Source: Deltaproteobacteria bacterium UBA5799
Lineage (GTDB): Bacteria; Desulfobacterota; GWC2-55-46
Length of the DNA: 12,361 bases
Direction: 5' to 3'
NCBI GenBank assembly: GCA_002418185.1
Contig: DIDN01000089.1
Span: 1,574 to 13,934, forward strand
Under the pieces are notes generated by a model that was given only the letters and a program-made list of their open reading frames with translations, did not search any database and had not been told where the DNA came from. This document shows, piece after piece, positions 1 through 5,996 of this stretch (positions are counted from its first letter, which is position 1; each line of letters opens with the position of its first letter). The translations under genes and the position numbers were made by a program.

Positions 1-2
1 AG

Positions 3-332
3 ATACTTGCGGTCACCACGAACGGGTTTTTAGGCAACCAGACCTTCGGCATCACCTCCGGCACCCTCGGGTGTTCGCAGCCCTCGATGTTCGTCGAGAA
101 CGAGAAGGTGTTGAGGTTCGTGGCGGACAACATGGACCCGCTCGCGCAGGACATCGCTGCCGGCAACGGCGAGACCCTCTCGACCCTGGCCGAGCTGATG
201 GAGATACCCTCCGAGAAGAGGCCGGAGTTCTACTCGAAGCTCCAGGAGAACTTCACCGGCATATACGGCTCGTCAGCCGTGGAGTCGTCCGACGTGATCG
301 ATGGCATCTACAAGATTGCTTCCAACTCGTAG
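3..332 (+). CDS. DUF3015 family protein, 3' end only
   Basis: The reading frame is open from the window edge (first full codon at base 3) to a TAG at 330-332, so only about the last 109 residues are present and the signal peptide is off the window. The motif TTNGFLGNQTFGITSGT followed by a Cys (CSQPS) and the run of acidic and Asn residues near MFVENEKVLRFVADNMDPLA are typical of DUF3015, a family of small exported proteins of unknown function in Proteobacteria and relatives. A periplasmic location is inferred from the family. The gene ends just before a strong intrinsic terminator at 355-396, so it is probably the last gene of its transcript. An internal ATG at 87 is not the start, because the conserved core begins upstream of it. 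The family call is from recognition of the motif, not from a search. Confidence 0.8.
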   Translation: MLAVTTNGFLGNQTFGITSGTLGCSQPSMFVENEKVLRFVADNMDPLAQDIAAGNGETLSTLAELMEIPSEKRPEFYSKLQENFTGIYGSSAVESSDVIDGIYKIASNS

Positions 333-2268
333 CAGAAATTCAAAAGGCAGTCCAAGGCCATGCCGGTCTCTTTGGCCGGCATGGCCTCTCTTTTTTCTGG
401 TGCTCGCCGCGCTGGCGCTCTCTTCGTCCCGGGCAGCCGCTTCAGCAGAGGTGTACGCCGAAGCGCTCGCGGAAAGGGCAGTCTCGATGGGACTCCATGA
501 ACAGCGCGAGTGGCATGTGCTCCTCCATTACATGCCGGCCCTTCTGGGCGGCCACTCAAGCCTCGTGGACGACCCTGCCTTCTTCAACTCGCCTTCCGGA
601 AAGAACGACCCCGGGGCTGAGCTTCATGGGACCCTCATGGCGTTCTTCAGGGACGACCTCGACGGTGACGCCCACCCCCAGTGCAGGTTCATAGCCAGGT
701 ACAGGTGGCTCTCGGAGGAGCTCTCCATAGACCGCACGAAACTTCCATCGCCCGAGTGCAAGGCCTTCAACGAGCTGATGAAGGAGATGGATCCCCGCTC
801 GGCCGTGCTCGTTTTTCCGGTATCGCACATAAACAGCCCGGCATCCATGTTCGGGCACACGCTCCTGCGCATAGATTCCGACAGGGAATCGACACTTTTC
901 TCGTTCGCGGTAAACTATTCCGCCGTCACCCCGGAGACTAGCGGCATCCTCTTCGCCGTTAAGGGGCTTACCGGCGCCTACAAGGGGTACTTCGGCTTGC
1001 TCCCGTACTACGAGAAGATAAAGGAGTACAGTTACCTCGAAAACAGGGACATGTGGGAGTACAGGCTCGATTTCACGCCTGAAGAGGTCGAGAGGATGCT
1101 CCTTCACCTCTGGGAGCTCAAGGACATTTACTCTGATTACTACTTCTTCGACGAGAACTGCTCTTATAACCTGCTCCTTGCGCTTACCGCGGCAAGGCCG
1201 GAGACGGACCTCCTCAAGCTCCTTCCGCCCTGGGTCATCCCGATGGACACGGTAAGGGCCGTCAAAAAGACCGGCATGAGCTTCGGCGAGGCCCAGTACA
1301 GGCCTTCAAAGGCTTCAAGGATACGGCACATAGAGGGGCTTCTGGACAGGGGCCTCCGCACCGCCGCGCTTGAGCTCGCATCCGGCAGGCTGGACCCGGA
1401 TGATTTCGCCAGGGCCGAGCGCATCCCGAGAGCGGAGCGGGCCAGGGTCCTGGACCTCGCCTCCGAGTACGTCCAGTACAGGTATTCGAAGAGGAAGCTC
1501 CCGAAGGATGAATACACCGCAAGGTACATAGGGGTGCTCGGGGCAAGGAGCACGCTCGGGCTCATCCCGCCGTATGACATAAGCGCCCCCAGGCCGCCTG
1601 ACGACGGCCACGGCCCGGCAAGGCTCTCGTTAGGTGCGGGTTTCCGCGGGGACGGCGAGTTCGCCTCAATAAGGCTCAGGCCCGCAAACCACGCGCTCAT
1701 GGACCCGCAGGACGGGTATCTCCCCGGGGCGGCGATAACCTTTCTCGAAGGCGAGGCGAGGTATTATTTCGACGGGAGGGGGCTTCAAGCGGAAAGGCTC
1801 ACCGTCCTGGAGATAATCTCGGTCTCGCCCAGGGACAGGTTCTTCAAGCCCGTTTCCTGGCTGGTCACGGCAAACGCGATCGAGAGGGAGTATTCAGGCG
1901 TGGAGCCGAGGACCGTGGCTGGCGTCTCCGCCTCGGTCGGCTTGAGCTACGGCCAGTGGCCGGGCCCGCTCCTCTATGCCTTTGCCGGGCCGGAGGCCAA
2001 GGCCGGACAAAGGCTTGAGAAGGGATATGCGCTCGGCGGAGGTTTGAAGGCCGGCGCAATGGGAAGGCTTGCGGAGAGCTGGACGGCCCAGCTCGAGTTC
2101 ACTGCCCGGGCATTCGGCCCTGGCGACGGACATGACGTACTCACCGCCGAGCTTAACCAGACCTTCACGACGGGGAAGGAGAGCGCGGTGATGCTGAACC
2201 TCAAGCGCGAGGACTTCGACGGCTTCTACTCGACCGAGGCGGTCTTGCACTGGAACCGTTATTATTAG
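301..2268 (+). CDS. DUF4105 / Lnb N-terminal periplasmic domain protein
   Basis: This is a 655-codon frame if read from ATG 301. The N-terminus has arginines, then a hydrophobic stretch and an Ala-rich end (residues about 25-49), which reads as a Sec signal peptide. The diagnostic DUF4105 core follows: SHINSPASMFGHTLLRID at about 175-192 (H176, H186) and YYFFDENCSYNLL at about 280-292 (E285, N286, C287). The last about 200 residues alternate short hydrophobic and polar strands and end in an aromatic (HWNRYY), like an outer-membrane beta-barrel; this agrees with the three-part DUF7843-DUF4105-DUF7840 layout of the family. The biochemical role is unknown; the His/Cys/Asn set hints at a cysteine hydrolase-like site (inference). 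The start is uncertain. ATG 301 has no well-spaced Shine-Dalgarno sequence, overlaps the previous gene by 32 bp and puts a terminator inside the gene; TTG 316 or GTG 400 are alternatives. The gene ends near a decayed IS remnant. Confidence 0.85.
   Translation: MASTRLLPTRSRNSKGSPRPCRSLWPAWPLFFLVLAALALSSSRAAASAEVYAEALAERAVSMGLHEQREWHVLLHYMPALLGGHSSLVDDPAFFNSPSGKNDPGAELHGTLMAFFRDDLDGDAHPQCRFIARYRWLSEELSIDRTKLPSPECKAFNELMKEMDPRSAVLVFPVSHINSPASMFGHTLLRIDSDRESTLFSFAVNYSAVTPETSGILFAVKGLTGAYKGYFGLLPYYEKIKEYSYLENRDMWEYRLDFTPEEVERMLLHLWELKDIYSDYYFFDENCSYNLLLALTAARPETDLLKLLPPWVIPMDTVRAVKKTGMSFGEAQYRPSKASRIRHIEGLLDRGLRTAALELASGRLDPDDFARAERIPRAERARVLDLASEYVQYRYSKRKLPKDEYTARYIGVLGARSTLGLIPPYDISAPRPPDDGHGPARLSLGAGFRGDGEFASIRLRPANHALMDPQDGYLPGAAITFLEGEARYYFDGRGLQAERLTVLEIISVSPRDRFFKPVSWLVTANAIEREYSGVEPRTVAGVSASVGLSYGQWPGPLLYAFAGPEAKAGQRLEKGYALGGGLKAGAMGRLAESWTAQLEFTARAFGPGDGHDVLTAELNQTFTTGKESAVMLNLKREDFDGFYSTEAVLHWNRYY
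355..396 (+). terminator. Intrinsic terminator of the DUF3015 gene, inside the next ORF
   Basis: Bases 355-366 (AGGCCATGCCGG) and 376-387 (CCGGCATGGCCT) form a perfect 12-bp stem with a 9-nt loop, followed by CTC and six T at 391-396. This is a textbook rho-independent terminator 22 bp after the DUF3015 stop. It lies inside the 5' part of the long downstream frame, where it would be read as the end of the n-region and the first hydrophobic residues of a signal peptide. Confidence 0.9.
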
Positions 2269-2288
2269 TCAGTCGTCATGCGAGGCGC

Positions 2289-2301
2289 TTTTAGTGCCGC
2301 G
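2289..2301. repeat. Copy of IS subterminal sequence outside the IS remnant
   Basis: The 13-mer TTTTAGTGCCGCG occurs here and again at 2364-2376, where it is the inner part of the right-hand inverted repeat of the IS3 remnant. The two copies are 75 bp apart. The outer copy lacks the terminal TGTAAACCTCCCC. It lies between the DUF4105 stop and the IS end, and suggests an earlier insertion/excision or a local duplication. Confidence 0.55.
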
Positions 2302-2349
2302 GCGATAGTGCTTACCCTTAACGGATAATGGAGGTGCCTGTGATGTTCG

Positions 2350-2642
2350 TGTAAACCTCCCCTTTTTAGTGCCGCGTAATAAAGGAGGTTTTCCAATGGT
2401 TGTTTTGACGCCAGATACCCAGTAGGCGTAAGGTTTCCGAGCGCCTCATGGCGGTTTTCCTCGATAAGCTCCTTCATCTTGCGGATGTCGGAGACCCCCA
2501 TCCCGCCATACTTCGACTTCCAGTTGTAGTAGGTGTTCTCGCTGATCCCGTGCTCGCGACAGACGTCCTTGACGGTGCGTCCGCCTTCCACCTGCTTCAG
2601 CACCGCCACAATCTGCGACTCTGTAAATCTCGACTTCCGCAT
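2350..2642 (-). pseudogene. IS3 transposase remnant, orfA start fused to orfB end
   Basis: Reading from ATG at 2642 on the minus strand, residues 1-63 are a normal IS3 OrfA beginning: RKSRFTESQIVAVLKQ, a helix-turn-helix region (VKDVCREHGISENTYYNWK), and the start of the leucine-zipper-like stretch (MKELIEEN). The next residues, RHEALGNLTPTGYLASK, are the well-known C-terminal tail of the OrfB DDE integrase (usually RPHEALGNLTP). The deletion joint is near 2453, and everything between, including the DDE catalytic core, is missing. The fused frame stays open past the IS end to 2265, overlapping the DUF4105 stop region. The product cannot catalyse transposition; whether the HTH part is still made is unknown. 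Confidence 0.85.
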
Positions 2643-2720
2643 CCTGAAGTTCTTCTTTCGCATACATCGTATGCCGGAAAACTCCATTTTTCAACGGCCC
2701 TATTATAGGGGAGGATTACA
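2350..2720 (-). mobile_element. IS3-family element, internally deleted to 371 bp
   Basis: Both ends are present as inverted repeats. The plus strand at 2350 reads TGTAAACCTCCCCTTTTTAG, and the complement from 2720 reads TGTAATCCTCCCCTATAATA; the outer 14 bases differ at one position. Inside, only the start of orfA and the end of orfB remain, on the minus strand. I see no flanking direct repeat: the left flank ends in TTCG and the right flank begins AAGA. The insertion is therefore old, or one flank has been rearranged. Intact IS3 elements are about 1.2-1.5 kb, so about 1 kb has been lost. The remnant could still be moved in trans by a full-length relative elsewhere in the genome, like a MITE, but no second copy is visible here. 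Confidence 0.8.
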
Positions 2721-2830
2721 AAGAAGGCAGGAGTTTTTTAGAGTTTTAGATTTTTACAGGACTGGATAGGATAGGGACCTGCAAAGGGCTCATTTATCGC
2801 AGACGCTCAAGGCCGGTTGGTTCCGACGAC

Positions 2831-2923
2831 TCATCCGCCGGACACTGCAAGTGTCGCGGCCGTAAGGAGCAGGGCCGATACGAGCGCTACCATCCAGGTC
2901 CCTTTATCTATTGTGAACTTCAT
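2831..2923 (-). CDS. Unrecognised 30-residue single-pass membrane peptide
   Basis: The minus strand from ATG (2923-2921) to TGA (2833-2831) encodes 30 residues: a short charged N-terminus (MKFTIDKGTW), then one hydrophobic segment of about 17 residues (MVALVSALLLTAATLAV), then SGG. A strong AGGAGG Shine-Dalgarno lies at 2941-2936, 12 nt before the ATG, somewhat longer than ideal. An extended -10-like TGCTAAGAT reads on the same strand at 2962-2954. The gene points away from the nor operon and shares its 406-bp upstream region. Very small single-pass proteins are often accessory subunits or regulators of membrane complexes, but I do not recognise this one and assign no function. Support comes from the start context and the clean membrane segment; it is too short for a codon-bias test. 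Confidence 0.55.
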   Translation of the reverse strand: MKFTIDKGTWMVALVSALLLTAATLAVSGG

Positions 2924-2953
2924 AATCCGTGTTTTCCTCCTGAACTCACGCCC

Positions 2954-2962
2954 ATCTTAGCA
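2954..2962 (-). promoter_or_regulatory. Extended -10-like promoter for the 30-aa peptide
   Basis: On the minus strand this reads TG-C-TAAGAT, an extended -10 match with five of six bases of TATAAT. It lies about 31 bp upstream of the start codon of the small membrane peptide. No good -35 is seen at the expected distance, so this is a modest candidate. Confidence 0.35.
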
Positions 2963-3080
2963 GTAGTCTTCCCCGCTTAAAATGATTTCGGTCAGCGTTT
3001 CCCGAAAAACTCGTAATTATGAACGGACGCAATGAGCAGGGGCGTTGACGACCCTTCCGAAACGTCAGTTTTTTAATGTG

Positions 3081-3121
3081 CTGACATAAATCATTTTGTT
3101 TCGCATGCGGACTGTTAAAAT
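3081..3121 (+). promoter_or_regulatory. Probable Crp/Fnr-family (DNR/NnrR-like) promoter of norCBQD
   Basis: Bases 3081-3094 (CTGACATAAATCAT) are an imperfect 14-bp dyad. On the opposite strand the core reads TGAT-N4-GTCA, which matches eight of the ten fixed positions of the DNR/NnrR consensus TTGAT-N4-GTCAA. A TAAAAT hexamer at 3116-3121 is centred 31 bp downstream. This is almost exactly the spacing of a class II FNR/CRP promoter (site centred near -41.5), which does not need a -35 box. The predicted start is near 3128. Activators of this family control nor genes in denitrifiers in response to NO or low O2. That such a regulator exists in this organism is inferred. Confidence 0.6.
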
Positions 3122-3329
3122 CGGAGCTGTCTTTGGACTCCCCTGATTTCAGTATAGGGCACAACGGTCAGGAATGCCTGAAACTGGCGGGGGCACGGAG
3201 TTTCGCGCCTGCCAGCCGCATCGATACGCCTGAAAAGGGGCCGGAAAGGGGATTTTCGGGACACATGGGACGCCATGCCCTCGCAGAATCCCCTGATTCG
3301 GCCATTAAGATAAGGAGAAGGGAACGATA
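3122..3329 (+). other. Long structured leader of the nor transcript
   Basis: About 200 nt separate the predicted transcription start from norC. The leader holds the direct repeat TCCCCTGATT at 3139-3148 and 3289-3298. It also has an 8-bp stem with one G-U pair (CTGGCGGG with CCTGCCAG, about 3183-3220). GGGGATT at 3248-3254 can pair with AATCCCC at 3287-3293, just upstream of the norC Shine-Dalgarno AAGGAG at about 3312. A 65-codon frame crosses it (ATG 3133 to TAA 3330) but has no recognisable domain or Shine-Dalgarno sequence. No known riboswitch consensus was recognised. Confidence 0.4.
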
Positions 3330-3746
3330 ATGACCAAGATGTCGGCAAGAAATATGTTCATCGTGGCGACTGTCGCAGTGACGGCTGTATTCCTTTACCT
3401 CACTTACCTGTCCCACGTGGCCTTCACAGCAATGACGAACCCGGATGACATCACCCCCCAGGTGGCGCACGGCAAGGAGGTCTGGGAGAAGCACGCGTGC
3501 ATAAATTGCCATACGCTCCTCGGGGAAGGGGCCTATTACGCGCCTGAGCTGGGGAACGTCATCGAAAGGCGCGGCGAGCCGTTCCTCAGGACCGTACTCG
3601 AGACCACTGCGGTACAGGGCTGGGGCGCGACCAGGAGGATGCCGCGCTTCGACCTTTCCGCAGAGGACATAGACGGCCTCGTCGAGTTCTTCAAGTGGAT
3701 GAACCGGGTGGACACGAACAACTGGCCCCCCAACAAGGAAGGATGA
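3330..3746 (+). CDS. norC: Nitric oxide reductase cytochrome c subunit NorC
   Basis: NorC is the membrane-anchored monohaem cytochrome c that passes electrons to NorB for 2NO + 2e- + 2H+ -> N2O + H2O. The 138 residues begin with an uncleaved membrane anchor (about 8-31). The haem-binding CINCH follows (C57, C60, H61), then the family signature HTLLGEGAYYAPELGNV. A likely axial Met lies in RRMPRF (M104), and the typical tail FFKWMNRVDTNNWPP closes the protein. The length is normal for NorC (about 140-150). The start ATG 3330 has AAGGAG at a good distance. It is the first gene of the operon, with norB 56 bp downstream. The anchor orients the haem domain to the periplasm (family knowledge). Confidence 0.97.
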   Translation: MTKMSARNMFIVATVAVTAVFLYLTYLSHVAFTAMTNPDDITPQVAHGKEVWEKHACINCHTLLGEGAYYAPELGNVIERRGEPFLRTVLETTAVQGWGATRRMPRFDLSAEDIDGLVEFFKWMNRVDTNNWPPNKEG

Positions 3747-3802
3747 GTCCCGCGGCGGATCGGCAGTTCAGGCAGGAAAAACGATAACGAGGAGACGAGT
3801 TG

Positions 3803-5143
3803 ATGAAATACCAGTTCGAATCACAACGGGTCAGCTACCCCTACTTTGTGGCGGCCATGCTGCTCTTCGGCGCCCAGATAGTCTTCGGGCTCCTTATCGG
3901 CGCCCAGTACCTCTGGCCGGACCTTCTTTTTCCGGCCATACCCTTCAACATCGGCAGGATGATACACATAAACCTGCTCGTAGTATGGCTGATATTCGGC
4001 TTCATGGGCGCGGCGTATTACCTCCTTCCGGAGGAGGTCGAGGGCGAGATATACAGCACCAAACTGGCGATGGTCCAGTTCTGGCTCTTCCTCGCGGGCG
4101 GCGCGGCGGCAATCGTCGGCTACCTCTTCAGGTGGCACGACGGCAGGGAGTTCCTTGAGCAGCCTACCATCATAAAGATCGGCATAGTCATAGTGGTCCT
4201 CATGTTCATCTTCAACATGATAATGACCATGCTCAGGGGCAGGCGGAGGACGAGCATCTCGATAGTCCTCCTCATAGGTTTCCTCGGGCTCGCGGTCTTC
4301 TACCTCTTCGCCTTCTACAAGCCGGCGAACATGACAGTCGACAAGTACTACTGGTGGTGGGTCGTCCACCTCTGGGTCGAGGGCGTATGGGAGCTCATAA
4401 TGGCCGCGTTCCTGTCGTTCCTTTTGATAAAGCTCACCGGCATAGACCGCGAGGTCGCCGAGAAGTGGCTCTATGTGATAGTCGGACTAACCTTCCTTAC
4501 GGGCATCATAGGCACGGGCCACCACTATTATTGGATAGGCACCCCGGCCTTCTGGCAGACCTGGGGCGCGTGGTTCTCGGCGATAGAGGTGCTGCCCTTC
4601 GCGGCGATGGTGGCCTTCAGCTTCAAGATGGTCGGCAAGCGCGCCCGCCTGCACCCTAACCGCGCTGCCGTCCTCTGGACCGTGGGCGCGGCCGTGCTGA
4701 GCTTCCTGGGGGCCGGGGTATGGGGCTTCATGCACACCCTGCCGCAGATAAACTTCTACACTCACGGCACCCAGATAACCGCGAGCCACGGCCACCTCGC
4801 GTTCTACGGCGCGTACGCCGTCATCGTTCTCGCTATGGCGAGCTACGCGGTCCCGAATCTCAGGAAGACGACCGGCATAATCACACACCAGAAGCAGGAA
4901 GTCTTCGCCTTCTGGACCATGGCCGTCTCGATGCTCTTCATAGCCCTTGCGCTTACCGGGGCCGGGATTGTCCAGGTATACCTCCAAAGGGTGCTCGGGA
5001 TTTCCTATATGGAGACGCAGGCGTACATGGGCCTTTTCTACGGCATACGCCTCTTCTTCGGGGTGACATTCGCCATAGGGCTTGCCGTTTACCTCTATGA
5101 CTTCTTCTTCCCGGGAAGGTCCAAGTCCCTCAACGCGGCATAA
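3803..5143 (+). CDS. norB: Nitric oxide reductase catalytic subunit NorB (cNOR)
   Basis: NorB is the haem-copper-oxidase-family subunit that reduces NO at a haem b3/FeB site. The protein has 446 residues with about 12 hydrophobic segments and no N-terminal quinol-oxidase extension, so it is the cytochrome c-dependent type. Visible ligands by alignment to the known enzyme are H55 and H331 (haem b), H329 (haem b3, in ASHGHLAF), and H189, H240 and H241 with E193 (FeB, in HLWVEGVWE and GTGHHYYW). E262 in AIEVLPF is the second conserved glutamate near the active site. All catalytic residues are present. The start was chosen at ATG 3803, 8 nt after GAGGAG; the TTG at 3800 is in frame directly before it but worse placed. 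norQ follows 14 bp after the stop. Confidence 0.97.
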   Translation: MKYQFESQRVSYPYFVAAMLLFGAQIVFGLLIGAQYLWPDLLFPAIPFNIGRMIHINLLVVWLIFGFMGAAYYLLPEEVEGEIYSTKLAMVQFWLFLAGGAAAIVGYLFRWHDGREFLEQPTIIKIGIVIVVLMFIFNMIMTMLRGRRRTSISIVLLIGFLGLAVFYLFAFYKPANMTVDKYYWWWVVHLWVEGVWELIMAAFLSFLLIKLTGIDREVAEKWLYVIVGLTFLTGIIGTGHHYYWIGTPAFWQTWGAWFSAIEVLPFAAMVAFSFKMVGKRARLHPNRAAVLWTVGAAVLSFLGAGVWGFMHTLPQINFYTHGTQITASHGHLAFYGAYAVIVLAMASYAVPNLRKTTGIITHQKQEVFAFWTMAVSMLFIALALTGAGIVQVYLQRVLGISYMETQAYMGLFYGIRLFFGVTFAIGLAVYLYDFFFPGRSKSLNAA

Positions 5144-5157
5144 GGCGGGAGCAAAGA

Positions 5158-5988
5158 ATGGGCAATCTGGAAGCAAAGGAGGCGCAGGCCAAGGCCTGCG
5201 CCTCCGCCTCAGCTGCAAAGGAGCCGTATTACAGGCCCCTGGGCCGGGAAATAGAGGTCTTCGAGGCCGCATACGAATCGAGGATGGCGGTGCTCCTCAA
5301 GGGGCCCACCGGGTGCGGTAAGACCCGTTTCGTAGCGCACATGGCATGGAGGCTCGGGCTTCCGGTCCATACGGTCGCCTGCCATGACGACCTCACCAGC
5401 TCGGACCTCGTCGGGCGCTACCTCATAAAGGGGCGCGAGACGGTATGGATGGACGGCCCGCTTACCACCGCAGTCCGGGGCGGAGGCATATGCTACCTTG
5501 ACGAGGTCGTGGAGGCACGCAAGGACACTATCGTAATACTGCACCCGCTCTCGGACGACAGGCGCATCCTTTCGGTCGAAAAGACAGGCGAGGAGCTGCA
5601 TGCTCCGGACAATTTCATGCTGGTCATCTCCTACAACCCGGGATACCAGCACATACTGAAGGACCTTAAGCCGTCCACCCGCCAGAGGTTCGTCTCATTG
5701 GAGTTCGATTACCCGTCCGAGGATGTCGAGGCCGAGATCGTCGCAGCGGAGGGCGGCATCTCCCCGGAGATAGCGGGCAGGCTCGTCCGGGCCGGGCGGA
5801 GGATGAGGAAGCTCGTGGACTCCGGGCTCGAGTCCCCTCCGGGCACGAGGCTCCTCGTGCACGCGGCGGCCCTCATGAACAGGGGGCTTTCCCCCGAGGA
5901 GGCCTCCGAGGCGGCGGTCGTGAGGCCCGTGACCGACGACCCGGAGCTGCACAACGCCATGATGGACATACTGAAGGCCTCCTTCTAA
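5158..5988 (+). CDS. norQ: NorQ, MoxR-type AAA+ ATPase for NO reductase maturation
   Basis: This 276-residue AAA+ ATPase belongs to the NirQ/NorQ/CbbQ group. It has Walker A GPTGCGKT (49-56), Walker B ICYLDEV (111-117, D115 and E116), a sensor-1 Asn in ISYNPG (N160), arginines in STRQRF (175, 177) and a sensor-2-like PGTR (228-231). Family work shows that NorQ and NorD act together to activate NorCB, likely by opening the enzyme for FeB insertion; the protein is cytoplasmic. The core begins at EPYYRPLG, as in other NorQ proteins. The first 21 residues are an Ala/Lys/Glu-rich extension encoded by a perfect inverted repeat (5178-5205). No other ATG lies between 5158 and the conserved core, so ATG 5158 is kept; GGGAG lies just upstream. 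Confidence 0.95.
   Translation: MGNLEAKEAQAKACASASAAKEPYYRPLGREIEVFEAAYESRMAVLLKGPTGCGKTRFVAHMAWRLGLPVHTVACHDDLTSSDLVGRYLIKGRETVWMDGPLTTAVRGGGICYLDEVVEARKDTIVILHPLSDDRRILSVEKTGEELHAPDNFMLVISYNPGYQHILKDLKPSTRQRFVSLEFDYPSEDVEAEIVAAEGGISPEIAGRLVRAGRRMRKLVDSGLESPPGTRLLVHAAALMNRGLSPEEASEAAVVRPVTDDPELHNAMMDILKASF
5178..5205. repeat. 13-bp perfect inverted repeat in the start of norQ
   Basis: GGAGGCGCAGGCC (5178-5190), AA, then GGCCTGCGCCTCC (5193-5205) form a perfect, very GC-rich dyad 20 bp inside norQ. In RNA it would give about 12 pairs closed by a 4-nt loop. No T-run follows, so it is not a standard terminator. Its position between the enzyme genes (norCB) and the maturation genes (norQD) fits a role in mRNA processing, stability or lowered norQ translation. 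It could also be a small inserted palindromic repeat. Confidence 0.75.
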
Positions 5989-5996
5989 ACGCGCTT

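Noticed and set aside
2340..2730. Target-site duplication around the IS3 remnant
   Set aside because: The flanks (TTCG and AAGA, also tried one base in or out) do not match.
3046..3074. TGACG...CGTCA stem with a T6 run upstream of the nor promoter
   Set aside because: It is terminator-like, but the stem has only five strong pairs and a 12-nt loop, and no plus-strand gene directly upstream needs it.
3133..3330. 65-codon plus-strand frame in the nor leader
   Set aside because: There is no Shine-Dalgarno sequence, no recognisable motif and an atypical composition. Its stop merely overlaps the norC start. Kept only as part of the leader description.
4487..5272. Long open frame on the minus strand opposite norB and the norB-norQ junction
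   Set aside because: It is an antisense shadow of a GC-rich gene: the composition is Arg/Pro/Gly-rich, no domain is seen, and the opposite strand carries an intact NorB with all ligands.
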